Shown: positions 26,506 through 35,940 of the stretch, piece after piece
Layout: every line of letters starts with the position of its first letter
Position numbering within the stretch: the stretch's first letter is position 1
Assembly: GCF_026626885.1 (NCBI RefSeq)
Contig: NZ_JAPNOA010000029.1
Location: 62,001-126,000, forward strand
From: Parathalassolituus penaei
Lineage (GTDB): Bacteria > Pseudomonadota > Gammaproteobacteria > Pseudomonadales > Oceanobacteraceae
Direction: 5' to 3'
Length of the DNA stretch: 64,000 nt
Notes under the pieces: model-generated
Told to the model about the DNA's origin: nothing
Databases searched by the model: none
The model's input: only the letters and a program-made list of their open reading frames with translations
Translations under genes and position numbers: made by a program

Positions 26506-28302
26506 ATGCGCAGGAGCCATCTGCTTGCTCTTTGTTTGCTGGCCAGCACTGCTGTTCAGGCCAATGAAGTCTACAAATGCCGCAATGAAAAAGGTGTTAT
26601 CACCTATTCCTACCAGGCCTGTGCCAGCCACGGCTACCAAAATGCCGATGCCATGGCCGGAACCGCGCGCCGCGAAGACATCATTGGTGGCTGGATCAGC
26701 GACGAAGACTCTCTGGTACAAATCCGCGCCGGCCTGAATGCCAACGGCACCTATGAGGCAGAGATTACCTCCCTGATGGGGATGAAGATGATCGATTTCG
26801 GCACCTGGGAATTGAACAACAACAAATTGGATATACGAGTTGAACGCACCCTTCAGGTATTCCAGAACAACGCGCGCGAGAAACACGAAGAATCGGGACG
26901 TTCACTGCGCATCAACAACATCAAGAACGACAGTGTCGAAATCATCACCCGTGATGCGTTGACCGGTGCCGATGAAAAACACACCTTCACCCGCACCAAA
27001 GAACCCTACAAATACGTCGCTCCCGATCCGGTAGAGCAAGCCAAACGCCATAAGAAGTTACTGGCCAACAACTGCAAAAAAATGCAGGACACCGCCATGT
27101 ACGACCAGGCGCTGCTAGCCTGCCAGGCCGCGGCTGCCGAAGGTGATGCCAAATCTGCCTGGTCTGCCGCGCAGATGTTCTGGTCAGGCCAGGGCACCAG
27201 CGTTAACGAAGACGAAGCACGCCGTTACTACCAACAAGCACAGCAAGGTGGTGTGAAGGAAGCCGCCGAGCCAATTGAAACCGTCTTCAACGATTTTATG
27301 CGCCGCTGGCCATTTGAACTGGCCCCCAAGGATGACTCGGTCATCGGTTCCTGGTGTATCACCAAATCCGGCCCATCACTGGACCGTATGACCACCGATA
27401 ACGGCCGTATCCAGATCAACGCCGATGGCAGCTTCCGTATGCTGAATGACTCCGCCATCAGTACCAGAGGCCGCTGGAGCCAGCAGGCTGACATGCTGAA
27501 ACTGGGCACCGAAGGTGAGTTTGGTATTCTCAGTCAGTCCGCCGATAAGATGACCCTGCGCAACAACAACAGTTATGTCTGGGTGCGTGGCAACTGTGAT
27601 ACACCATCGCGCAACATGGGCATTGCCCTGCAGCTGGATAACGCCATTGTGATTGGCAGCCAGCCTTACATCGACAGCATTCTGGCCAGTGGCCACAACA
27701 TCAACACCGCCAATACCCGCAGCCTCTCGGAAACCACACCTCTGATTCAGGCCATCAAGTCCGGCAACAAGGAGCTGGTCAAACGTTTGCTGGAAATGGG
27801 CGCAGATGCCGGTCAACCGGACGCGACCGGACGTTCCCCACTGGAAATCGCCCGTAAGGAAAAAGAAGAAGAGATCGTCCAGCTGCTGCTGGGGGACTGG
27901 CCACTCAAGGCTCTGCCAGAACGACCACCGGCCAGTGCTGTACCGGCAGGCAGTTTTGCCATCGCAATTCCTGAATCGGAACAACAGGCTTCGAATAAAC
28001 GCCGCAGTGATTACGACCAGCAAAAAGCCATGCTGGATGCACTCGACACCCATCGCCTGTATCCGTCCAAGGATATTGCCGAGCTGATGCTAACCGCCGC
28101 CTGTGAAAAAACCCAGGATGAAAATGCCACCGACAAAGCAGCCCTGCAGCGCACATTTGGCCGCTTGCACGGCGGCATTATGGATGAGCGTAAGCTGGAT
28201 CTGTCGGTGCTCTACTACCTCAATAACGAAGAGTTTATGAAGCGTTATAGCGGCCGGATGGAAAACTCCATGATGCGTTGTATGTTGTTCAGTGGTCGTT
28301 GA
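26506..28302 (+). CDS. Exported DUF4124 protein with Sel1-like and ankyrin repeats
   Basis: The 598-residue protein is placed at ATG 26506 behind CAGGGAG, which gives a clean signal peptide (to VQA-NE). Directly after comes a DUF4124 segment, 'EVYKCRNEKGVITYSYQAC'. A Sel1-like repeat follows in 'GDAKSAWSAAQMFWSGQG', and two ankyrin-type repeats in 'TPLIQAIKSGNKELVKRLLEMGADAG'. The middle contains two lipocalin-like 'IIGGWIS' and 'VIGSWCI' starts. This is a periplasmic multi-domain protein likely used for binding; I do not recognise a defined function. Confidence 0.75.
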   Translation: MRRSHLLALCLLASTAVQANEVYKCRNEKGVITYSYQACASHGYQNADAMAGTARREDIIGGWISDEDSLVQIRAGLNANGTYEAEITSLMGMKMIDFGTWELNNNKLDIRVERTLQVFQNNAREKHEESGRSLRINNIKNDSVEIITRDALTGADEKHTFTRTKEPYKYVAPDPVEQAKRHKKLLANNCKKMQDTAMYDQALLACQAAAAEGDAKSAWSAAQMFWSGQGTSVNEDEARRYYQQAQQGGVKEAAEPIETVFNDFMRRWPFELAPKDDSVIGSWCITKSGPSLDRMTTDNGRIQINADGSFRMLNDSAISTRGRWSQQADMLKLGTEGEFGILSQSADKMTLRNNNSYVWVRGNCDTPSRNMGIALQLDNAIVIGSQPYIDSILASGHNINTANTRSLSETTPLIQAIKSGNKELVKRLLEMGADAGQPDATGRSPLEIARKEKEEEIVQLLLGDWPLKALPERPPASAVPAGSFAIAIPESEQQASNKRRSDYDQQKAMLDALDTHRLYPSKDIAELMLTAACEKTQDENATDKAALQRTFGRLHGGIMDERKLDLSVLYYLNNEEFMKRYSGRMENSMMRCMLFSGR

Positions 28303-28372
28303 TGGATCACAGCGCTTTTATAAGCATGAGGATACAGGGCGTCGAGAGTAAGACTGCGTCGCGATTTCTCAT

Positions 28373-28643
28373 CTAGGGACCCTCTGAATAACTCGGTGCC
28401 CGCTCTGGCTTATCGGGATGGTGATGAATCACGAAGCCGGTTTGATGGCATAGCGGGCTACGTCAAAAACCGGCGACACCGAGTCATCACCATCCCGAAA
28501 GCCCCAAAGGGCGCGGGCTGCAGCGCGTTTGAGCGGTGTTGCCGATCTTGAAAAGGTTCGTCATTTCGCTGCGATCGTCGCCTTGCTCACACGCGCTGCA
28601 GCGCTCGCGCAGAGCTGTGCAGAGTTATTCAGAGTGTCCCTAG
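28373..28643 (+). mobile_element. MITE-like element with CTAG-flanked inverted ends, copy 1
   Basis: The ends are CTAGGGACCCTCTGAATAACTC and, inverted, GAGTTATTCAGAGTGTCCCTAG. The interior has internal inverted arms (GGGATGGTGATG near 28405 and CATCACCATCCC near 28490). An inverted near-identical copy lies at 55544-55829. No transposase is encoded. If CTAG is the target duplication, an IS5-type transposase is the likely mobiliser; this is inference from the ends. Confidence 0.75.
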
Positions 28644-28668
28644 CCATAGCTCAACCAGATCACCGTAT

Positions 28669-28813
28669 TGGCCCAGCACCGCTGGCTGCCGAATGCCCAT
28701 CTGGGCGAGCCGGAATTCACCGCAACGGCCGACCCGGCCGGGGCATGGATGCCCCGCCAGGCCGGGGGACAAGGTCCCCCAAGAGGGCTAGCGGCACCGC
28801 CAATTAACAAGCG
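28669..28813 (+). repeat. Multi-hairpin repeat module, copy 4 (internally deleted)
   Basis: This keeps the left ~75 bp (through GGGGCATGGATGCCCCGCC) and the right ~65 bp (GCCGGGGGACAAGG to CCAATTAACAAG) of the module but lacks the ~110 bp between. It begins 25 bases after the MITE end and has the same orientation as the other copies. Confidence 0.82.
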
Positions 28814-28845
28814 GCATTGTCATGATGCTCTGTTAATCAGCCGAA

Positions 28846-30618
28846 TTAGCGCGTCAGCGGCCAACCAATCAGCAATACCGCCAGCGTCATTACGCCGATA
28901 AACACATTCATCGGCACCCCCACACGCAGGAAATCAGAGAACCGATAACCACCCGGGCCATACACCATCAGATTGGTCTGATATCCCAACGGAGTTGCGA
29001 AGCTGGCCGATGCCGCCATCATGATGGCCAGAATAAACGGCTCGTTATTCAGATTCGCCTTTTCCGTCATCTCCAGCACAATCGGCAACATCAACACCGC
29101 GGCGGCGTTGTTGGTGATCACTTCGGTCAGAATCGAAATCGCCACATAGGTCAGTGCCAGCATCAGCCATGGTGTGCCGTTACTGAGATTGATAATGCCC
29201 TGAGCCAAAAACTCGGCGACACCGGTTTTCTGCAAGGCCGTACCGAGGGTAAACGACGCCGCGATGGTAATAATCACGGTCAGATCGAGGCTTTTTTCGG
29301 CCTGATTCACCGAACAACAACCCGACAGGATCATCAGAGCGGCACCCAACAACGCCGCGTTGAGCATATCCAGCACACCAAACGTGGCTGCCCCCACCAT
29401 GGTCACCAGAATGCCCCACGACAACAGCGCACGTTCATGACGTGGAGATTCTTCTTCGAGATCGTTGATCAGCAGGAAATCACGGTTATAACGCTGACGG
29501 CTGACAAACGCCGGACGCGCTTCCAGCAACAGGGTGTCACCAGCAGCCAGACGAATAGTGCCCAGATTACCTTTCACACGTTCGCCATTACGCGCCACCG
29601 CCAATACCACGGCACCGTAACGATCACGGAAACGGGCGTCACGAATCGCGCGACCAACGGCTTCACAGTGTGGTGACACCACGGCTTCTACCAGACAACG
29701 TTCGGAACGACGACTGGTCAGTACCGCTTCGTTTTCCAGTGCCGATGGCACAATGCCATGGATACGCAACAGATCGGAAATGGCCTGGGTATCACCGGCA
29801 AATACCAGTCGGTCACCACCCTGCAGGCGTTCTTCCGAGGATACGGCCGTTACAATGGCACCATCCCGTTCGATCTCGACCAGATACACCCGCGACAGCT
29901 GACGCAGCCCGGCTTCCAGCACGGTTTTGCCCACCAGCGGACCATCCGGTGACACCATCACTTCGAGAGTAAATTCGCGCAGATTGCCAAACGCCTGCTG
30001 TTCAGTACGCGCAGGCAACCAACGCGGGAAAAAGAGCCACATAAACAACAAGCCAGCCAGCCCTACCGGCAACCCCACTGCGGTAATAGCAAATAGCGAA
30101 AAGCCTTCTGCACCGGTCAGGCTCTGGTACTGGCCATTCACCACCAGGTTGGTGCTAGTGCCAATCAGGGTCATGGTGCCGCCGAGAACGGCGGTGTAAC
30201 TCAGCGGAATCATGAGCTTGGAGGGCGCGATGCCAATCTTGCGCGACCACGAATGAATGGCCGGAATCATGGTGGCCACCACCGGCGTGTTGTTCAGGAA
30301 TGCACTCAGCACGGTGACTGGCGCAAAAATCCGCCACAAAGCCGAACGAACCGAGGTGGGTTTACCCAGCACCTTGTTCACCAGCAAATCAACACCACCA
30401 GAGGCATGAATACCGGTTGCCACCACAAACATGGCCGCCACCGTGATCAGACCGGCATTACTGAAACCTGCCAGCGCTTCCGCCGGTGTCAGAATGCCCA
30501 GACAGCTGATCACGGTCAGCATGGCCATCATCACCAGATGTGGCCCAACACGGGTAAAAACCAGTAAAAACAGGGTGACGACGGTCAGCCCGAGGGTGAA
30601 CCAGCCTTGCCATTCCAT
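28846..30618 (-). CDS. SLC13-type permease with two central RCK_C domains
   Basis: The 590-residue protein starts at ATG 30618. It has two blocks of membrane helices: the first includes 'LSAFLNNTPVVATMIPAIHSW', the second 'EVITNNAAAVLMLPIVLEM' and 'MMAASASFATPLGYQTNLMVYG', both typical of the DASS/ArsB-NhaD fold. Between them (about 205-385) lie two RCK_C/TrkA-C domains ('VMVSPDGPLVGKTVLEAGL', 'AVVSPHCEAVGRAIRDARF'), which bind nucleotides or ions in transporters. Family members carry sulfate, citrate/dicarboxylates or other anions with sodium. Substrate is not determinable here. It stands alone. Confidence 0.9.
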   Translation of the reverse strand: MEWQGWFTLGLTVVTLFLLVFTRVGPHLVMMAMLTVISCLGILTPAEALAGFSNAGLITVAAMFVVATGIHASGGVDLLVNKVLGKPTSVRSALWRIFAPVTVLSAFLNNTPVVATMIPAIHSWSRKIGIAPSKLMIPLSYTAVLGGTMTLIGTSTNLVVNGQYQSLTGAEGFSLFAITAVGLPVGLAGLLFMWLFFPRWLPARTEQQAFGNLREFTLEVMVSPDGPLVGKTVLEAGLRQLSRVYLVEIERDGAIVTAVSSEERLQGGDRLVFAGDTQAISDLLRIHGIVPSALENEAVLTSRRSERCLVEAVVSPHCEAVGRAIRDARFRDRYGAVVLAVARNGERVKGNLGTIRLAAGDTLLLEARPAFVSRQRYNRDFLLINDLEEESPRHERALLSWGILVTMVGAATFGVLDMLNAALLGAALMILSGCCSVNQAEKSLDLTVIITIAASFTLGTALQKTGVAEFLAQGIINLSNGTPWLMLALTYVAISILTEVITNNAAAVLMLPIVLEMTEKANLNNEPFILAIMMAASASFATPLGYQTNLMVYGPGGYRFSDFLRVGVPMNVFIGVMTLAVLLIGWPLTR

Positions 30619-30722
30619 TTTTTATAAGACTCCGAGGCAGAATGACGGCGATTCTACGGAGAGTTTAAAATGACAATAAAGAATATTAAAAGCTAATTAT
30701 ATTCTTTTAAGAACTAAATGAA

Positions 30723-31172
30723 TTAACCACCAACAACCGTTCCAGCCCCCGACATCAGCGCCTGTAAGACGCCATAGAACAGCACCAGAAAACCACCAAC
30801 CTCAACCAGCGCCAGACTGATCATAAACACCAGTACGGCCGCCTTCCCCGACTCCGGTTTGAACTGATTGAGGGTATCTTCGCGCCAGCCATGCCAGATA
30901 TAAGAAACGATGGCACTGGCGAAATAGATCAGCACCGCCAGCATTGCGCTCCGCTCAAGCCAAACCGGCAACTGACTGATCTCCGCAAACCGCGCCAGTA
31001 ACATGGCGGCAAAGGCGTACAGCAATGAAGCCCGATGGCCAATATCAACATAAGGGTGCGCACGGCCACTGCTGCGGGTATGAATCTGGTAATACTTCCA
31101 GCACCCCATCAGCAAACCACACAGAAAGAACACTCCGGCGGCCACCACCGCCAACGGCTCCGCTGCCAACAT
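30723..31172 (-). CDS. Integral membrane protein of unknown function
   Basis: The 149-residue protein starts at ATG 31172 after AGGAG. It has four predicted helices with a conserved-looking loop, 'YYQIHTRSSGRAHPYVDIGHRASLLYAFA', with several His, Arg and Tyr residues between helices 1 and 2. I do not recognise a named family. The neighbours do not suggest a function. Confidence 0.7.
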   Translation of the reverse strand: MLAAEPLAVVAAGVFFLCGLLMGCWKYYQIHTRSSGRAHPYVDIGHRASLLYAFAAMLLARFAEISQLPVWLERSAMLAVLIYFASAIVSYIWHGWREDTLNQFKPESGKAAVLVFMISLALVEVGGFLVLFYGVLQALMSGAGTVVGG

Positions 31173-31340
31173 CCCCGGCTCCTGCTGTTATTATGATGAA
31201 CAGCACTATCCGGTAAGGCAGCCATCCAACCCATTCAACCGCCGTCGCAATCGGCTGGTTGAATGGTGGCAAGGCCAAAGGTGAAGGCAAAACACTCCGC
31301 ACAGACCGGCGGAAAGAAATAACGAACGAGCGGCCAGAGG

Positions 31341-31568
31341 TTACTGACTGGCCTGATCCACGTAATCCAGATTACGCTGGGTAGAACCGGTACTGAGGTT
31401 ATCCAGCTGGCCTTTGAGCTGATCCACTTCCGCATCGTTACGCGGCGCATGAATTTTGCCCGATCCGGTTTCCACACTGACATCCGGCACCGCTTCTCCG
31501 CCGCCCATTTGTTTCACTGACAACCAGCCAATCACCAGCAACACAATCAACAATCCAATCAGACGCAT
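31341..31568 (-). CDS. Small single-helix membrane-anchored protein
   Basis: The 75-residue protein starts at ATG 31568 after GGAG. Residues 3-18 form one membrane helix (LIGLLIVLLVIGWLSV) and the rest is polar and exported or cytoplasmic. No family is recognised. The good ribosome site and hydrophobic start support a real gene. Confidence 0.6.
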   Translation of the reverse strand: MRLIGLLIVLLVIGWLSVKQMGGGEAVPDVSVETGSGKIHAPRNDAEVDQLKGQLDNLSTGSTQRNLDYVDQASQ

Positions 31569-31777
31569 GCCTGTTCTCCATTAAGCATCATGAGGCGATT
31601 GATCCACAGGCACAGATGGCTTGCAAGTTCAGCAGCGGGTTCCGTGATCTGAGCGACACCGCTGGTCGCCCAAAGCGCCAGCAGGTCCGCTATCCGATCA
31701 ACTGTACTTGTACTGTCAGATGGACCCATTAGGCTGACGCTTATCGACCTTTATGACATTTCATTACGGATAATCGT

Positions 31778-33880
31778 ATGTCGCCAAACACTCACTTGTT
31801 TCGCCCCTGTGCACTGATACTGGCCATTACCGGCCTGATCGCCTGTGGTGGTTCCGGGCAATCGGATCAACATAACCCCGATGTTGATCTTAAAAACGCC
31901 AGCCAGCTCGAACGTTATCTGAAAACCGGTTACATCAGCCGCTACAGCGCTCAGAACCAGGCCTACCCGGTCGATAGCAGCGCCGGTGAGACCGCTACCG
32001 ATACCTCCACTGACAGTGATAGCGGCAGCGACGACTATTCCTCGACCAATTTGCAGGAACAGGGCGTTGATGAAGCCGATCTGGTCAAACAGAACGGTGA
32101 ATACCTTTACACCAGTCGTATTCCCACCGGATATGGCCAAACGGCAGATAACAACACACCCGCCATCCTCAGCTGGCAAACCACCGGCAACCCGGTGAGC
32201 AGCGCGCTGGTCAGCAGCGTCGAACTGAGTGACAGTTTTGATATCAGTGGTCTGTATCTGAACGGCCAGACTCTGATAGCGCTGACCAACTCGTCACAGG
32301 ACGCCCCCGCCAACCACTATGGTCAGGACGATGCCACTCTGGTGGACTACTACAACCCCTGGTACTGGCAGTCGTACAGCACCGATATTCGTCTGTTTGA
32401 CCTCAGCGATCCCGGCCATCCACAAGCCAGTTCCCGACTCAGTATTGAAGGCTCATTGCTCAGTTCACGGGTGGTCGGCCAACAGCTGTATGCCGTGATT
32501 ATGTACACCCCTGCCTACACAACACCGGTTGACAGCACTCAATCGTACGATGACTGGTATCAGGAGTTGATCAACACGCCATTGGCGGAACTGTTGCCAC
32601 GGGTATGGGTAAACGGCGCAGAAGCCGGACACCTGTTCGAAGATGGCTCCTGTCATATCAGCAGCACCGAAGACGGTGGTTATCCCGGTCTGGTCGCACT
32701 GGTGCGGATTAACCTCAACAACCCACAAGACTACGAAGCTCGTTGTAACAGCGGCCGCATCAACGGCGTGTACGCCTCAACCGATGCCATTGTTCTGAGC
32801 GGTTACGACGGTAATCGTTACGACGCCACTCGCCTCGACTGGTATCGCCTGAGCGATCTGCAACTGTTGGCCAGTGGCTCGGTGCCGGGCACTCTGGATG
32901 GCAGCATGCCGTCGTTCCGTCTGAGTGAACGTAACGGCCAACTGCGGGTGATCACCTCCAGCGCTAACTGGGGCTTCTGGGATACCATCGCCATCGACGA
33001 CGTGGCAACGGTTGCCAGTGACGTCGTGCTGGATAACGAGCCGACTGAACCGGCCTTTGCCAATGCAGGTTCTGCCAGCTCTGATGGCAGCAGCGGTTCG
33101 GGTGCAAGCAGCGGATCGGATGTCAGCACCACGACAGACAGTGAACCAGATGCAAACGAGTGGGATCATCGTCTGTTTATCCTTGAGCCCGATAACAACG
33201 GCCACTTGCAACTGCTCAGCAGCCTGCCGAATACCCAGCGCCCGCAATCGATTGGCAAACCCGGTGAAAGCATTCAGGCCGTCCGCTTTATGAACGAGCG
33301 TGCTTATGTGGTGACCTTCCGCAACACCGACCCGTTATATCTGCTCAATCTTGCCAACAGCAACGATCCGCTGGTTGAGGGCGAACTGGAAATCAACGGC
33401 TTCTCGGCCTACCTGCATCCTCTGTCGGATGATCTGCTGCTGGGAATCGGCCGTGACGCCGACAGCAACGGCTCGCTGCTGGGATTACGCATCGGCCTGT
33501 TTGACGTTTCTACCCCATCCGCTCCGCAGGAAATCAGCCATATCAGCCTCGGCGGCCAGGGCAGCAGCTCGGACGTATTGTGGGATCACCACGCCATCAG
33601 CTTTATGGAGCAGGACAACGGCGTTCGCATGGCCTTTACCTGGAGTGATTACAACGACTGGAACTGGCAGGGAGACAAGTTGTACGTAGCGGATATCAAC
33701 ACCAGCGATCAGACCATCACCGCACAGCTGAATGCCACGTTCCGGAACAACAGCGATACCGAGAGCTGGTACTGGTATTACAGCGGTTACAACCGGGTAC
33801 TGCTCCACAACGATGGCCTGCATCTGATCACCAATGGCGATACCCAATCGGGGCCTCTGAGTGACTGGAGCGGCCAGTAA
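31778..33880 (+). CDS. Beta-propeller domain lipoprotein
   Basis: The 700-residue protein starts at ATG 31778 with a weak ribosome site. The signal peptide ends in lipobox LIAC (Cys23). After a Ser/Asp-rich linker comes 'YSSTNLQEQGVDEADLVKQNGEYLY', the hallmark start of the secreted Beta_propel family. Later blades include 'LVALVRINLNNPQDYEA', 'IQAVRFMNERAYVVTFRNTDPLYLLNL' and 'LGIGRDADSNG'. The role of this family is unknown. Asp-rich stretches suggest Ca binding. It ends next to a bidirectional terminator. Confidence 0.85.
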   Translation: MSPNTHLFRPCALILAITGLIACGGSGQSDQHNPDVDLKNASQLERYLKTGYISRYSAQNQAYPVDSSAGETATDTSTDSDSGSDDYSSTNLQEQGVDEADLVKQNGEYLYTSRIPTGYGQTADNNTPAILSWQTTGNPVSSALVSSVELSDSFDISGLYLNGQTLIALTNSSQDAPANHYGQDDATLVDYYNPWYWQSYSTDIRLFDLSDPGHPQASSRLSIEGSLLSSRVVGQQLYAVIMYTPAYTTPVDSTQSYDDWYQELINTPLAELLPRVWVNGAEAGHLFEDGSCHISSTEDGGYPGLVALVRINLNNPQDYEARCNSGRINGVYASTDAIVLSGYDGNRYDATRLDWYRLSDLQLLASGSVPGTLDGSMPSFRLSERNGQLRVITSSANWGFWDTIAIDDVATVASDVVLDNEPTEPAFANAGSASSDGSSGSGASSGSDVSTTTDSEPDANEWDHRLFILEPDNNGHLQLLSSLPNTQRPQSIGKPGESIQAVRFMNERAYVVTFRNTDPLYLLNLANSNDPLVEGELEINGFSAYLHPLSDDLLLGIGRDADSNGSLLGLRIGLFDVSTPSAPQEISHISLGGQGSSSDVLWDHHAISFMEQDNGVRMAFTWSDYNDWNWQGDKLYVADINTSDQTITAQLNATFRNNSDTESWYWYYSGYNRVLLHNDGLHLITNGDTQSGPLSDWSGQ

Positions 33881-33934
33881 TCTTCTGGGCAGCAACGCCC
33901 TGAACACTGATCAAAAACACAACAGCCAGAAAAA

Positions 33935-33968
33935 CAGAAGCCGGCAATCGCCGGCTTCTGTTGTTTGA
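33935..33968 (+). terminator. Bidirectional terminator between convergent genes
   Basis: CAGAAGCCGGC-aatc-GCCGGCTTCTG is an 11-bp perfect stem. On the plus strand TTGTTTG follows; on the minus strand TTTTTC follows, so it can serve both the beta-propeller gene and the lysE-type gene. Confidence 0.88.
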
Positions 33969-33988
33969 ATCACTAACACCAAGGCCGT

Positions 33989-34630
33989 TTAACCACGTGC
34001 CGACAATGCCAACCGTAACCCCAACCCCACAAACAGCGCTCCCACCGTGCGATTGAGCCACACACTGGCCATACGACTGACTTTCAGCTTCTGACTGGCG
34101 GTGGCAGTCAGTACCGTCAGACCCGAGAAGTACAGCAGGCACACCGCAATATAGGTCAAGCCCAGCAGCAGGAACGCCAGGCTGCTATGGGCGCTGCCAG
34201 GATCAACAAACTGCGGCACAAAGGCGAGGAAAAACAGCGCCACTTTCGGGTTCAGGGCATTACTCCAGAAGCCTTGCTGAAAGGTGCCCCAGAGCGAAGC
34301 CGTCGCCTCTTCAGCTGACGGTGCGGATGCCTCCTCGTCGCTCAGACGGGTACGTAATGCCATCACTCCCATATAGACCAGATATGCCGCCCCCAACAGT
34401 TTCACCAGCATAAATGCCGTGGCAGAACTGGCGAGAATCGCCGATAACCCCAAAGTAGCCGCCACCACATGCACCAGACACCCCGTGCAAATACCCAGCA
34501 TCGCGACCAGGCCCGCACGCACACCCAGCATGGCGCTGCGCGACATCACCAGCAGCGAATCCGGCCCCGGGGTCAGACTCAGCAAAAATGCCGAAATCAC
34601 ATACAACGTCAGATCATGAATACCCAGCAT
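33989..34630 (-). CDS. LysE/RhtB-family amino-acid exporter
   Basis: The 213-residue protein starts at ATG 34630. The first helix is followed by the family motif 'SLTPGPDSLLVMSRSAMLGVRAG' and later 'FWSNALNPKVALFFLAFVPQFVDPG'. Six helices are predicted. Members export lysine, threonine, homoserine or similar amino acids through the inner membrane. Substrate is unknown. Glutaminase lies just upstream on the same strand, about 80 bp away. Confidence 0.93.
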   Translation of the reverse strand: MLGIHDLTLYVISAFLLSLTPGPDSLLVMSRSAMLGVRAGLVAMLGICTGCLVHVVAATLGLSAILASSATAFMLVKLLGAAYLVYMGVMALRTRLSDEEASAPSAEEATASLWGTFQQGFWSNALNPKVALFFLAFVPQFVDPGSAHSSLAFLLLGLTYIAVCLLYFSGLTVLTATASQKLKVSRMASVWLNRTVGALFVGLGLRLALSARG

Positions 34631-34712
34631 GGCTCAGCTCTCCGGTTACCTTCACAGGTCTTTTGAAATCGTCCAACAACAGCGCACTACTGTATCGCAA
34701 CGACCGGCGGCT

Positions 34713-35630
34713 TTAGCCAAATACCGACCAACCGGTAGCCTGCACCAGACGCTCCAGCGCCTGGGTACCCAGCTTGCTGTTGCCCACGGTATCCAGCCCC
34801 GGCGACCACACGGCGATGGAAGCACGCCCCGGCACAATTGCCAGAATACCGCCCCCCACACCACTTTTGCCCGGCAAACCGACCCGGAAAGCAAACTCAC
34901 CGGAGCCATCGTAGTGGCCACACATCATCATCAGGGAGTTGATACGACGGGCCCGATTCGGCAACACCACCCGCGCGCCGGTTAACGGATCACGGCCATC
35001 AGCGGCCAGAAACAGACCGGCACGCGCCAGCTGCTGGCAACTCATGGCAATCGCACAGTGGTGGAAGTAGGTGCCCAGCACATAATCCACCGGGTTTTTG
35101 ATACGCCCATAGGCCGCCATAAAATGCGCCAGAGCGGCGTTGCGGTGGCCCGTGGCCAACTCGGATTTCGCTACCTTGTCATCAAAACAGATGCTGTCGT
35201 CGTCAGCGATAAAGCGCACAAATTGCAGCACTTCGGCCAACGCTTCCTTGGGTTGGTGCCCCATCAGAATGGCATCAGCAACGGCTATCGCACCGGCGTT
35301 GATAAACGGATTACGCGGTTTGCCGTTTTCATGTTCCAGCTGCACGATGGAGTTGAACGGATCACCAGACGGTTCACGCCCGACTCGTTGCCAAACACCA
35401 TCGCCCAGCTTGCCGAGCGCTACCGTCAGGCTGAATACCTTGGAAATACTCTGGATGGAAAACAGCTGCTCAGCATCTCCGGCACAGAACATCTGGCCAT
35501 CCACTGTTGCGATGGCAATACCAAACTGGTTCGGATCGACCGTCGCCAGTTCAGGAATGTAATCCGCTACCTTACCCCGATCGTCACTGGCCCCGATGGT
35601 GGCCACAATCTCATCCAGAATCGCCTGCAC
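34713..35630 (-). CDS. glsA: Glutaminase (serine-dependent beta-lactamase fold)
   Basis: I place the start at GTG 35630 ([13 protein letters not shown]), which gives 305 residues, the usual family length, behind an AGGA site; a TTG at 35651 is also in frame. The catalytic motif '[12 protein letters not shown]' supplies the nucleophile Ser and general-base Lys. Other markers are '[11 protein letters not shown]', '[13 protein letters not shown]' and '[10 protein letters not shown]'. It hydrolyses glutamine to glutamate and ammonia in the cytoplasm. It may be cotranscribed with the downstream amino-acid exporter. Confidence 0.95.
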   Translation of the reverse strand: MQAILDEIVATIGASDDRGKVADYIPELATVDPNQFGIAIATVDGQMFCAGDAEQLFSIQSISKVFSLTVALGKLGDGVWQRVGREPSGDPFNSIVQLEHENGKPRNPFINAGAIAVADAILMGHQPKEALAEVLQFVRFIADDDSICFDDKVAKSELATGHRNAALAHFMAAYGRIKNPVDYVLGTYFHHCAIAMSCQQLARAGLFLAADGRDPLTGARVVLPNRARRINSLMMMCGHYDGSGEFAFRVGLPGKSGVGGGILAIVPGRASIAVWSPGLDTVGNSKLGTQALERLVQATGWSVFG

Positions 35631-35940
35631 AGCACATGTCCTGTTGCCCAAAAACAGGGCAGCAGTCTGGCCGAGCCAACCAGCAAGGGCAAGTCCTGCA
35701 GCCGGTTAATCCAGGAACAGGCGTTTTTTCCACCCGGAAACGCCAACATCGGACAGATTGGCGAGCTTATTGACACAGTTCCTGATGCAGCACTGCTGAC
35801 TGTCATGGAGCAGGCGTACACTCGTGGTTCCTTCTGACCAATGTTTTAACCGAAGGATGTTTCACCACCCCAGCCCGCTGTCGAACGGGTTGTACAGACA
35901 GCCGCTGGCAACAATAAAAGATCAGGACAAGGAGTCAGAT

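Noticed and set aside
28529-28807. 92-codon frame across the CTAG element and the module
   Set aside because: It joins two repeat elements and has no start signal; a similar frame in the inverted copy at 55116-55673 runs antisense to rnt and yacL.
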